Assembly: GCF_000172555.1 (NCBI RefSeq)
Contig: NZ_ABOX02000012.1
Location: 1 to 64,000, forward strand
From: Pedosphaera parvula Ellin514
Lineage (GTDB): Bacteria > Verrucomicrobiota > Verrucomicrobiia > Limisphaerales > Pedosphaeraceae
Direction: 5' to 3'
Length of the DNA: 64,000 nt
The translations under genes were made by a program, and so were the position numbers. Each line of letters starts with the position of its first letter. Within the stretch, counting starts at the first letter, position 1. This document shows positions 17,244 through 24,793 of the stretch, in pieces. The notes under the pieces were generated by a model. That model had not been told where the DNA came from and ran no database searches. It saw only the letters and a program-made list of their open reading frames with translations.

Positions 17244-17964
17244 ATCCCTCGAGGACATGGCTTCTTTCTATATCGAGCAAATACGTTTGGTGCAAAAGGA
17301 AGGACCGTATTATCTCGGTGGATACTGTTTCGGAGGAAACGTTGCCTATGAGATGGCCCGGCAGTTGGAGGAGCAGGGCGAGGAAGTGGCACTGCTGGCC
17401 CTCCTCGACGCCGCGCCTTCAAACCGTGGCTATGAACAGGTGCCGTGGTGGAAACCGGCATATGGATTTCGCTTTGCCCAAAATTTCTCTTTTTGGTTGG
17501 ACGATTTCTTCAAGTCCAAACCCGAGGAACGACGCGAATTTGTATTACGCAAGGCAAGGTCATTAGGACGGAAATTCCTTAAGAAGATATTCCGATCTGG
17601 CGCGGGCCAGCCACAGGTTGACTTGGAGGAAGTCATTGACCTTACCAAATTTCCCCAGCACGAACTGCGTCTCTGGCAGCTTCATCTGGATGCTTTGGTG
17701 CGGCATGTATCCAAGCCCTATGCTGGGAAGGTTACCCTATTCCGCACCCGGGGCCAGCCGCTATTCTGTTCTCTCGATGATGATTTTTGCTGGGGCGCAC
17801 TGGTGGGCGCACTGGAAATACGAAGAATCCCCGGCTCTCACGAAAGCATCTTTATGGAGCCGGATGTTAAGGAACTGGCCAATGAACTGAAGGCATGTCT
17901 TGTGGAAACCTGCTCTCAAACCACTGCTGAAAAGAAAGAAAACCTGGAACTGACTGTTGTATGA
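17047..17964 (+). CDS. C-terminal thioesterase domain of the NRPS (frame-shifted continuation)
   Basis: Type I thioesterase (alpha/beta hydrolase) of about 270 residues. LVHGAGGDVLWGYANLAPHLG is followed by the nucleophile elbow GGYCFGGN, a helical lid, and the catalytic-type His in PGSHESI. It closely resembles TE1 within the same synthetase and also has Cys in the nucleophile position. Matching it to TE1 shows that the residues joining it to T3 are spread over two frames between 17065 and 17125 (YSRSSVVPI in this frame, PQGSKPPL in the other), so at least three small indels lie there. It is therefore most likely the last domain of one protein running 7557-17964, not a separate gene; the ATG at 17047 falls inside the T3 domain. 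It would release the product of the A2-T2-C2-FkbH-T3 half. It overlaps the exporter start as ATGA. Confidence 0.85.
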   Translation: MYCARTRGYSRSSVVPIHKVPNLLSLVHGAGGDVLWGYANLAPHLGADQAVYGIKSRALNGAEEFKSLEDMASFYIEQIRLVQKEGPYYLGGYCFGGNVAYEMARQLEEQGEEVALLALLDAAPSNRGYEQVPWWKPAYGFRFAQNFSFWLDDFFKSKPEERREFVLRKARSLGRKFLKKIFRSGAGQPQVDLEEVIDLTKFPQHELRLWQLHLDALVRHVSKPYAGKVTLFRTRGQPLFCSLDDDFCWGALVGALEIRRIPGSHESIFMEPDVKELANELKACLVETCSQTTAEKKENLELTVV

Positions 17965-19625
17965 ATTTGATTAAGTTTTTATTACGAACCTGTAGAGGGA
18001 TGATTATCATAACTACGCTAACTGCACTCTTGAGCGGTGCTTGTAACGCGGCCTTGATTGCCCTGGTCAACACTTCCCTAAATAATGCCAAATGGTCCGT
18101 GGCCGTTCTGGTCGGAGGGTTTGTGGCCCTGGTATTGGGGAAAACGATCACGAACATTTTGTCACAAGTGCTGCTCGCTCGATTTGCGCAGGGTGCCGTA
18201 AGCGGCTTGAGGCGCGATCTGACCAAAAGAATTCTTGGAGTGCCCCTGCGCCAGGTCGAAAGCATTGGCACTCATCGCATTCTGGTTGCCCTTACCGATG
18301 ACGTGTTCAATATCACCCAGGCGCTGCTGGCCATACCTATTATCACAGTGAATGTAGCGATCCTCGTGGGAGGAGCGGTTTATCTGGGGCTGCTATCCTG
18401 GAAAATCTTGCTGGGGATTGGCGTGCTCGTGGTCTTCGGAGGCATCAGTTATCGAATCATGATGACGAGCGCTTTCAAAAGCCTGAATGCAGCGCGTGAG
18501 GAGGAGGACAAACTCTTTAGCTATTTCCGGGCGCTTACGGATGGAATCAAGGAACTGAAGCTGCATCGAAGTCGGCGCAAAGTGTTCCTTGCGGAAAACA
18601 TTCACGACACCACGGAAACCTTCCAGAAATATAATGTGGAAGCCGAATGCCGCTTCATTTATGCGCAAAATTGGAATCACCTCCTGTTTTATCTATTGGT
18701 GGGATGTGTTTTGTTTATGATGCCCAAAATGGGGCAGGTAAGTCATGCCGCAATGACTGGATACGTAATCACCATTCTTTACTTGATGGGGCCACTCGCG
18801 GGAGTGATGGGCAGTATGTCGCTTTTTGGCAGGGCGAGCATTGCGCTTCAAAAGGTGGAAGAGCTTGGGTTGTCACTGGCAGCCGCCTCCACCGAAGAGG
18901 CTGTCATCAATAAAACTGAACGCGAAGTTCCATTTCGCAGTTTGGAATTGATCAACGTGCAACATGCCTACCGGCATGAGAAAGAGGATACCAACTTTGT
19001 GCTGGGGCCAATCGATCTAAAGTTTGGCCCTGGGGAACTGGTTTTTCTCGTCGGTGGCAATGGCAGTGGCAAATCCACCTTGGCCAAGATTGTAACCGGC
19101 CTCTATTTTCCTGAAGTCGGCGAGATTCGTTGGAATGGCAAACGGGTGGACAATTCGAATCGCGATGATTACCGCCAACTGTTTTCAGCCATTTTCTCTG
19201 ATTTCTACCTGTTCGATAATCTAATGGGCTTGAACCGGCCTGATCTGGATGCAAAAGCGAAGGAATATCTCGTCCAGTTACACCTGGATCATAAGATTTC
19301 CGTCAAAGACGGCAAGCTCTCCACTACTTCGGTATCGCAAGGTCAACGCAAACGGCTGGCATTGCTTACAGCTTATTTGGAAGACCGGCCATTTTATCTC
19401 TTTGACGAATGGGCATCAGACCAGGATCCCTTGTTCAAGGACGTGTTCTACACCCGCTTGCTGCCGGAGCTTAAAGCGAGGGGAAAAACCTGTTTCGTTA
19501 TTACTCATGACGACAAGTATTTCTATATGGCTGACCGCGTGATCAAGCTCGATTACGGCAAGATGGAGCATTTAAATCAATTAGATGGTGAGGCTCTGGG
19601 AACGTTGATTCCGGCAACCCGCTAA
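17961..19625 (+). CDS. Cyclic-peptide-type ABC exporter (SyrD/PvdE/YojI family)
   Basis: A 554-residue half-transporter fused to its ATPase, in the inner membrane, presumed to export the NRPS product. Six hydrophobic segments fill residues 1-310. The nucleotide-binding domain has Walker A GGNGSGKST near 365-373, the signature VSQGQRKRLAL (the S-x-GQ-x-KRLAL form typical of the cyclic peptide exporter family) and Walker B YLFDEWASDQDP. The family's D-E-W-A-x-D-Q-D-P sequence is diagnostic. The start overlaps the thioesterase stop codon by four bases (ATGA), so translation is probably coupled and both belong to one operon. No periplasmic or outer-membrane partner is encoded next to it. Confidence 0.93.
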   Translation: MNLIKFLLRTCRGMIIITTLTALLSGACNAALIALVNTSLNNAKWSVAVLVGGFVALVLGKTITNILSQVLLARFAQGAVSGLRRDLTKRILGVPLRQVESIGTHRILVALTDDVFNITQALLAIPIITVNVAILVGGAVYLGLLSWKILLGIGVLVVFGGISYRIMMTSAFKSLNAAREEEDKLFSYFRALTDGIKELKLHRSRRKVFLAENIHDTTETFQKYNVEAECRFIYAQNWNHLLFYLLVGCVLFMMPKMGQVSHAAMTGYVITILYLMGPLAGVMGSMSLFGRASIALQKVEELGLSLAAASTEEAVINKTEREVPFRSLELINVQHAYRHEKEDTNFVLGPIDLKFGPGELVFLVGGNGSGKSTLAKIVTGLYFPEVGEIRWNGKRVDNSNRDDYRQLFSAIFSDFYLFDNLMGLNRPDLDAKAKEYLVQLHLDHKISVKDGKLSTTSVSQGQRKRLALLTAYLEDRPFYLFDEWASDQDPLFKDVFYTRLLPELKARGKTCFVITHDDKYFYMADRVIKLDYGKMEHLNQLDGEALGTLIPATR

Positions 19626-19771
19626 CGGAACACTCCAAGGGTTAAATAATAACTCCTGCCTATCATTGAAGGCCCGAGTGTGAACGTGTCCGGCGGGTAG
19701 TTGTTCTTAAACTGAAGCGAGTAGTCTGTGACAAACTTTTGAGTAAACGGTGAACCGCTTTGTACCGGAAT
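19622..19771 (-). pseudogene. Remnant C-terminus resembling an outer-membrane beta-barrel
   Basis: Reading the minus strand gives an open stretch of 49 codons ending in TAG at 19622-19624, with the sequence FVTDYSLQFKNNYPPDTFTL and then GRSYYLTLGVFR at the C-terminus. Alternating polar and hydrophobic residues with a terminal aromatic are typical of the last strands of TonB-dependent receptors and other outer-membrane barrels. A TGA lies directly upstream, and the preceding beta-like stretch (MDVYAVSQGVEFRYK) is in another frame, so the gene is truncated and decayed or interrupted by indels. It abuts the exporter stop tail to tail. The rest of 19772-19891 shows no gene. Assignment to TonB receptors is tentative. 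Confidence 0.35.
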
Positions 19772-19891
19772 TCAACGCCTTGAGAGACAGCGTACACGTC
19801 CATGAAGTTACATGCAACGATGCTGCATCTCCTTTCCAATGGACGGATGTGCTCGGAAAAGTCGAGTACACCCGGCTGGCTTGAACAATTA

Positions 19892-20926
19892 TTATTTGGC
19901 TTTAATTTGAGTCCAAATCTCGTCGTAAATACGAGTTTTACCACCAAGATCTTCGAGGAATTCGAGTTTCGCTTTCACCTCTGTCGAAGGATAAATAGCG
20001 GGGTTTTTCAAGTCGGGAACCGGGATGAAGGCCATGGCCGCCTTATTCGGTGAGGCAAATTGAGTGTATCCCGAGAGTTGAGCCCCAATTCTTGCATCGA
20101 GCATGAAGTTAATGAATTTCTCCGCCAGCTCACGATGGGGTGCTTGCGCGGGAATCGCCAGATTATCGAGCCAGATCTGACTGCCCTCCTTGGGAATAAA
20201 GAAAATGGTATCCTTGTCATCGGTCATGCCACGGACACCTTCACCGCTATAGGCGATGGCGACCCGGGCACTCTTGCCAAGCACCTTGTTCTTTGCGCCT
20301 ACGCTCCCTTCAAATCCGGTGGAACGTTTCTTGGCCTCGATGATGAGATCGCGCGCCTCCTTCAATTGTTTAGGATCGGTCGAGTTAAGGCTGTAACCCT
20401 TGTATTTGAGAGCGGCGCCAACCATGTCACGAACGGAATCGATCAGGATAAAGGAACCGGCTTGTTGTTTTGGATCGAAGAGCAATCCCCACGTCGGCGT
20501 GAAAGGTTGGTCTTTGGATTGCCGGGCGAAAATGCCGACCGTGCCCCACTGATACGCAGCCGTGTATTTGTTTCCCCGATCAAAGGGCGGATTGGCGAAT
20601 GTTTCATCGAGATTTTTGAGATTGGGAATGTGTTCGTGGCGCAATGGAACGAGCAATCCCAGCTTTACCATGGCTGGAATCATATGGTCCGGCGGCACGA
20701 CAACGTCATAGAGCGAAGCGCCGCCGCCCTGCATTTTGGCAAGCATGCTTTCCGCTTCCTCATAGAGGTCGATGTTGACCTTGCAATCAAACTGCTTTTC
20801 AAACTGGGTGACGATCTTGGGATCGATGTATTCGCTCCAGATAAAAAGGTTTAGTTTTTGTTGCTCTGCGAAGCCGGAATAGGCCGCAAGCAGCGTCGTG
20901 ATGGCAATGATCAGGTATCTCTTCAT
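19892..20926 (-). CDS. potD: Spermidine/putrescine-type ABC transporter substrate-binding protein
   Basis: Periplasmic binding protein of 344 residues in the PotD/PotF family. A signal peptide (MKRYLIIAITTLLAAYSGFA) is followed by the family start LNLFIWSEYIDPKIVTQFEK, then YDVVVPPDHMI, AAYQWGTVGIF and AIAYSGEG. The initiation codon is taken as ATG 20926; the frame also has a TTG at 20929. It is the last gene of a potA-B-C-D operon on the minus strand, 11 bp after potC. Polyamine specificity is inferred from family and gene order; related members bind other cationic ligands. Confidence 0.9.
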   Translation of the reverse strand: MKRYLIIAITTLLAAYSGFAEQQKLNLFIWSEYIDPKIVTQFEKQFDCKVNIDLYEEAESMLAKMQGGGASLYDVVVPPDHMIPAMVKLGLLVPLRHEHIPNLKNLDETFANPPFDRGNKYTAAYQWGTVGIFARQSKDQPFTPTWGLLFDPKQQAGSFILIDSVRDMVGAALKYKGYSLNSTDPKQLKEARDLIIEAKKRSTGFEGSVGAKNKVLGKSARVAIAYSGEGVRGMTDDKDTIFFIPKEGSQIWLDNLAIPAQAPHRELAEKFINFMLDARIGAQLSGYTQFASPNKAAMAFIPVPDLKNPAIYPSTEVKAKLEFLEDLGGKTRIYDEIWTQIKAK

Positions 20927-20937
20927 CAATTTTATAA

Positions 20938-21732
20938 TTATGTCGATTTTCTGTTGCGTTGCAACAGGGTTGCAATAATCGTGCCGAGAATGGAGGCGAG
21001 AACGATCAAGGTGGAGAGGGCATTTATATCCGGAGTGATGCCACGTTTCACCGAGGAATAGATGAAAATGGGCAGGGTGGTGGAGCCTGGCCCGCTGGTA
21101 AAAAAGCTCACCACAAAGTCGTCGAGACTAAGGGTGAACGCGAGCATGGCGCCCGCAACGATGCCAGGGATGATGAGTGGAAAGGTTATATGCAGGAATG
21201 TCTGCCACTCGTTGGCTCCAAGATCGTGAGCGGCCTCCTCAAGTGCCGGATCGAGCCCGATGAGTCGTGAACGAACCACGATGGCGACGAAGGGAATCTG
21301 AAAGGTTACGTGTGCCAGGATCATGGTAGTAAGGCCCAGTTCAAACAGGCCAAGCCATTTTCTTATCAGGGAATAAAACAGCAACAGGGAGATCGCCATG
21401 ATGATGTCTGGTATAAACACCGGAACATATAAGAACCAGTTGAGCAGGCTCTTGCCTGGAAAACGGAACCGATTCAATCCGTAACCGAGCATGGTGCCGA
21501 GCACGGTGGAGATCAACGTGCTAAATACCGCGAGCAGCAACGTGTTTTTGGTGGCTGAAAGTGCGAGCGAGTTTTCCCACAGCGTGGCATACCATTGAGT
21601 GGTGAATCCGCTCCAGCCCGCGCCAAATCGGGCGGCGTTGAAGGAGTAAACAATTACTATGGCCAAAGGCGCGTAAAGAAACAGGTACAACAGACCTGCC
21701 ACGATGCTTAGAGGTATTGAGGTGCGTTTCAC
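20938..21732 (-). CDS. potC: Polyamine-type ABC transporter permease (PotC)
   Basis: Inner-membrane permease of about 264 residues with six hydrophobic segments. The EAA-type coupling loop reads LEEAAHDLGANEWQTFLHITFP. A GTG start at 21730-21732 overlaps the potB stop as GTGA, a usual sign of translational coupling; the longer frame up to 21837 only reads back through the end of potB. It pairs with PotB to form the channel of the importer. Confidence 0.9.
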   Translation of the reverse strand: MKRTSIPLSIVAGLLYLFLYAPLAIVIVYSFNAARFGAGWSGFTTQWYATLWENSLALSATKNTLLLAVFSTLISTVLGTMLGYGLNRFRFPGKSLLNWFLYVPVFIPDIIMAISLLLFYSLIRKWLGLFELGLTTMILAHVTFQIPFVAIVVRSRLIGLDPALEEAAHDLGANEWQTFLHITFPLIIPGIVAGAMLAFTLSLDDFVVSFFTSGPGSTTLPIFIYSSVKRGITPDINALSTLIVLASILGTIIATLLQRNRKST

Positions 21733-22706
21733 AGCAGTGTTGGCTCTCCTTTCCCCTGGCTTTTGCGGGCATACAGCCAAAGTCCCATCATCACGAGGCC
21801 GAGCGCCACGAAAGCAATGGCTGATCCGAAAGGCCAATCGCGGCTCTGCCCAAATTGTTGCTGAATGGCATTGCCGAGCATCACGGTTTTGGCGCCTCCG
21901 AGCAGGTCTGGGATGACAAACTGACCGGTCGCAGGAAGCAAAACAAGAATCATGCCTGCAAATAAACCCGGCATGATTTGGGGCAGCAGGGCGTGGCGGA
22001 ATACCTGAATCCGATTGGCACCCAAATCCATGGCAGCTTCAGCCAGACTCCAATCCAACTTTTCCACGGATGTATAGAGCGGCAGAACCAGGAACGGCAG
22101 GTAATCACAAATCATCCCAATGCCAACGGCGAAAGTGCTTGGTTGGAGTGGTTCATCAACTTTGCCAATGCCGATTGCGTGAACAAACTGAGTGATCCAA
22201 CTTTCGGGCGCCAGCAGAATCTGCCACGCGTAGGTGCGAATGAGCAGGTTGGTCCAGAATGGAATTACCACCAGGGTGAGGGCCGGAGTTTTGAATCGCG
22301 CCGGCAAACGGGCGATAAAGAACGCGAGCGGCAACCCGGTGATGACACATGCCAGGGCAGTTCCGATACCAAGCGTCAGGCTGCGAAAGAGAATGATTGG
22401 ATACAAGGAATCAAATCCCAGCATGCCAAAACCAAGCAGTCGTTTATAATTTTCAATGGTGAATGGAAGTTCAATCTCACCATAATCACCGCGCGACATG
22501 AAGCTGATCGCGCCAATGGCAGCCAGGGGGACCAGGAGCAGAACCACCAACCACAGTGTTGCCGGACCGGCGGTAAAGGCGGCGCGGATAAAATGACCGG
22601 CGCGTGAGAGATGTTGTCCGAAATGGGTCTCGGAGGGTTTGGGATCAACAGAGGTATTCAATTTTTTATTCGTGAGATGCAGGAGTCTGTTAGTCTTCCA
22701 ATGCAA
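21729..22706 (-). CDS. potB: Polyamine-type ABC transporter permease (PotB)
   Basis: Inner-membrane permease of up to 325 residues with an N-terminal hydrophobic segment LWLVVLLLVPLAAIGAI and six membrane spans. The EAA loop is LAEAAMDLGANRIQVFRHALLP. The start is uncertain: TTG 22706 lies 17 bp inside the corrected end of potA, and a TTG at 22661 would begin after it. It lies between potA and potC, with a 4-bp GTGA overlap to the latter. Confidence 0.9.
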   Translation of the reverse strand: MHWKTNRLLHLTNKKLNTSVDPKPSETHFGQHLSRAGHFIRAAFTAGPATLWLVVLLLVPLAAIGAISFMSRGDYGEIELPFTIENYKRLLGFGMLGFDSLYPIILFRSLTLGIGTALACVITGLPLAFFIARLPARFKTPALTLVVIPFWTNLLIRTYAWQILLAPESWITQFVHAIGIGKVDEPLQPSTFAVGIGMICDYLPFLVLPLYTSVEKLDWSLAEAAMDLGANRIQVFRHALLPQIMPGLFAGMILVLLPATGQFVIPDLLGGAKTVMLGNAIQQQFGQSRDWPFGSAIAFVALGLVMMGLWLYARKSQGKGEPTLL

Positions 22707-23875
22707 TCAAAGAACTGGATGGCAAATGAACCACGAGTGTTTGGCCAGCTTGGAGTCCTTGATGCCCCGGACGGGAGTTCAGACTGCAGGCATTGAGCCT
22801 GTGTTCTCCAATTCGCAAGTGATATTGAGTTTCGGCTCCCGCTGTAGACAAGATCCTCAACGCGGGCGGTGAAATGATTCGATGCAGGTATGATGTCTGC
22901 ACGAATGAGAGCCACTTTTTCCGGCCGGATGGCAAGCGTAATTTTATCTCCGATACGAAGGTCGCGAGAGGCATTGGTGACATCAAGATTCAGGTTGCCA
23001 ATGGAGGTTTCCACGGTGGCAATTGATTCGTGCAAAGCCTTGACTGGCCCTTCAAGCAGATTGCAGGAGCCGAGAAACTGGGCGACGAAGCGTGTGTTTG
23101 GACGTTCATAGATCTCTTCAACTCCGTCGAGTTGCTCAATTTTACCCTTGTTCATAACGGCAATGCGGTCACTCATCACCAGAGCTTCCTCCTGATCGTG
23201 TGTGACAAAGACAAACGTAATGCCGAGGCGCCGTTGAAGTTGATGTAATTCAATCTGCAATTGTTTGCGCAGCTTGAGATCCAGAGCCCCGAGCGGTTCA
23301 TCAAGCAGCAACACTTCGGGCTCATTCACCACTGCCCGGGCAAGCGCAACACGTTGTTTCTGGCCGCCCGAGAGTTGGGCGGGTTTGCGATCAACAAATT
23401 CTGTGATCTGCACTTGTTCCATAATCCGGTCGACGCGCCGGGAAATGTCAGCCGCGGAAAAGTTCTTCATGCGCAGACCAAAGGCAACGTTGTCGCGTAC
23501 CGTCATATGTGGGAACAATGCGTATGATTGAAACACGGTATTCACCGGGCGTTTGTGGGCGGGAACGTTCGTGACGTCCTTTCCGGCAATTCTGAGGGTG
23601 CCATCGTCCGGGAGATCCAGCCCGGCGATCAGGCGCAGCAGGGTGGTTTTGCCGCATCCCGATGGACCGAGCAGCGAAAAGAATTCGCCCTTGCGAATTT
23701 CCACCGAGACATGAGAGAGGGCTTCGACTTTTCCAAAACGGCGAACCAAACTTTCCGCTTGAATGGCAAAAACCTCCGGTTCTTTTCCGGACTGTTTTTC
23801 AGCTCCGGAAACATATGGGACCGCTAACTTTTCTTGCACTGTGCGGACATGTAACAAAGTGCACGCGGAATGCAA
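22690..23875 (-). CDS. potA: Polyamine-type ABC transporter ATP-binding protein, one-base frameshift near the C-terminus
   Basis: Cytoplasmic ATPase of the importer, about 390 residues. Walker A is GPSGCGKTT, the signature [14 protein letters not shown], Walker [13 protein letters not shown], and the switch His lies in [12 protein letters not shown]-terminal TOBE-like domain contains [10 protein letters not shown]. Near 22840 the frame shifts: VEDLVYSG should continue as [16 protein letters not shown], which lies in the neighbouring frame and ends with TAA at 22690-22692. A run of three C at 22839-22841 where two are expected would explain it. As read the frame instead runs out of phase to 22658. 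The start is uncertain, since the first 35 residues before [12 protein letters not shown] are not conserved in the family. Confidence 0.88.
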
Positions 23876-24267
23876 TAGAATTTATAAAAAAATTTCGCAG
23901 AATGGAAATTAAACTTCGGCAGTCATGCCTGCCTGGATAGTTTGGCGGATTTTTACCGGCAAGTTCAGTCGTCAGATTTACATTTATATCCGACCTTTTA
24001 GTCGTGCGAATTAATGCGAAAACCATTTTCTGCTCGTGGGAATGTTACTGGTATAACTCCATAAGGCCGGAGCATCTGGCCGATTTTTCCTCAACGAAGA
24101 GACGATCCAGGCGAGAGCTAGGAGAGACTTGAGCTAATGACTGTCATGAAATGTGACAAATATTGGAAATTTACCTTGGAAAAGTGGGGTTTATAATGGA
24201 GACTACCAAGGTTTGGCTTGATTACCATGCATTTACGTCATGGTATTAGGCTTGCTAACTGACTTAC
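23876..24267. other. Intergenic region between divergent potA and a response regulator gene
   Basis: About 390 bp, fairly AT-rich, without a credible coding frame. It separates two divergent genes and should hold both promoters. One candidate promoter facing the response regulator is at 24170-24197. No repeat or RNA gene was recognised. Confidence 0.5.
24170..24197 (+). promoter_or_regulatory. Candidate sigma-70-type promoter for the response regulator
   Basis: TTTACC at 24170-24175 (4 of 6 to the -35 consensus) is followed after 16 bp by a perfect TATAAT at 24192-24197. A start near 24204 would give a leader of about 65-70 nt. The -10 match is strong, but this is inspection only. Confidence 0.35.
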
Positions 24268-24699
24268 GTGCAAATGCAGCCTCATGTAATTTTGATAGTG
24301 GATGATCTGGAATCGGATCGTCGGCTGCTGGAGCTTGCTTTCCAAAAATCGACGCAGTTGCGAATTGGTGGCTTGCTTGAGAATGGCGAGCAAACCATGG
24401 ATTACCTTAAAGGCACAGGACCATACGCAGACCGTGAGAAGTATCCCTTTCCTGAGGTTGTCATTCTAAATTATAGAATGCCACGGATTTCCGGGGTGGA
24501 GGTGCTGGAATGGTTGCGGACGCAGGCTCTGCCGCCACTTAAAGTCATGGTGATTTCTGGATCGCTCGATGCTGAGAATAAGCGACGCGTGCTTGAGCTT
24601 GGCGCCTGGTGTTACTTTGAGAAGCCGATGGAGTTGACAGGTTGGAGCGAAATGGCGCGATACGTGGAGAACATTTTGAGCGGCTCAGAGCAGGGTTGA
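24268..24699 (+). CDS. Single-domain response regulator with Asn in place of the phospho-acceptor Asp
   Basis: A 143-residue protein of the Rcp1-like stand-alone receiver type. The fold landmarks are present: ILIVDDLESDRRL with the acidic pair near residues 12-13, the switch Ser in VMVISGS, and Lys in YFEKPME. At the phosphorylation site, however, the motif reads VVILNYRMP: Asn68 replaces the usual Asp, encoded by AAT. It should therefore not be phosphorylated in the normal way, and may act as a pseudo-receiver or constitutively folded partner. The start is GTG 24268 or ATG 24274; neither has a clear ribosome-binding site. It precedes the DUF1800 gene with a 94-bp gap. Confidence 0.88.
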   Translation: MQMQPHVILIVDDLESDRRLLELAFQKSTQLRIGGLLENGEQTMDYLKGTGPYADREKYPFPEVVILNYRMPRISGVEVLEWLRTQALPPLKVMVISGSLDAENKRRVLELGAWCYFEKPMELTGWSEMARYVENILSGSEQG

Positions 24700-24793
24700 T
24701 GCTGCCCGGCTTGGGGCGTTGTAATGAGTACTGAGGTGAGTCTGACTCGACTCCGTCCCATCTGGTACAAGCCCTGGCATCTGACGACGGGTC

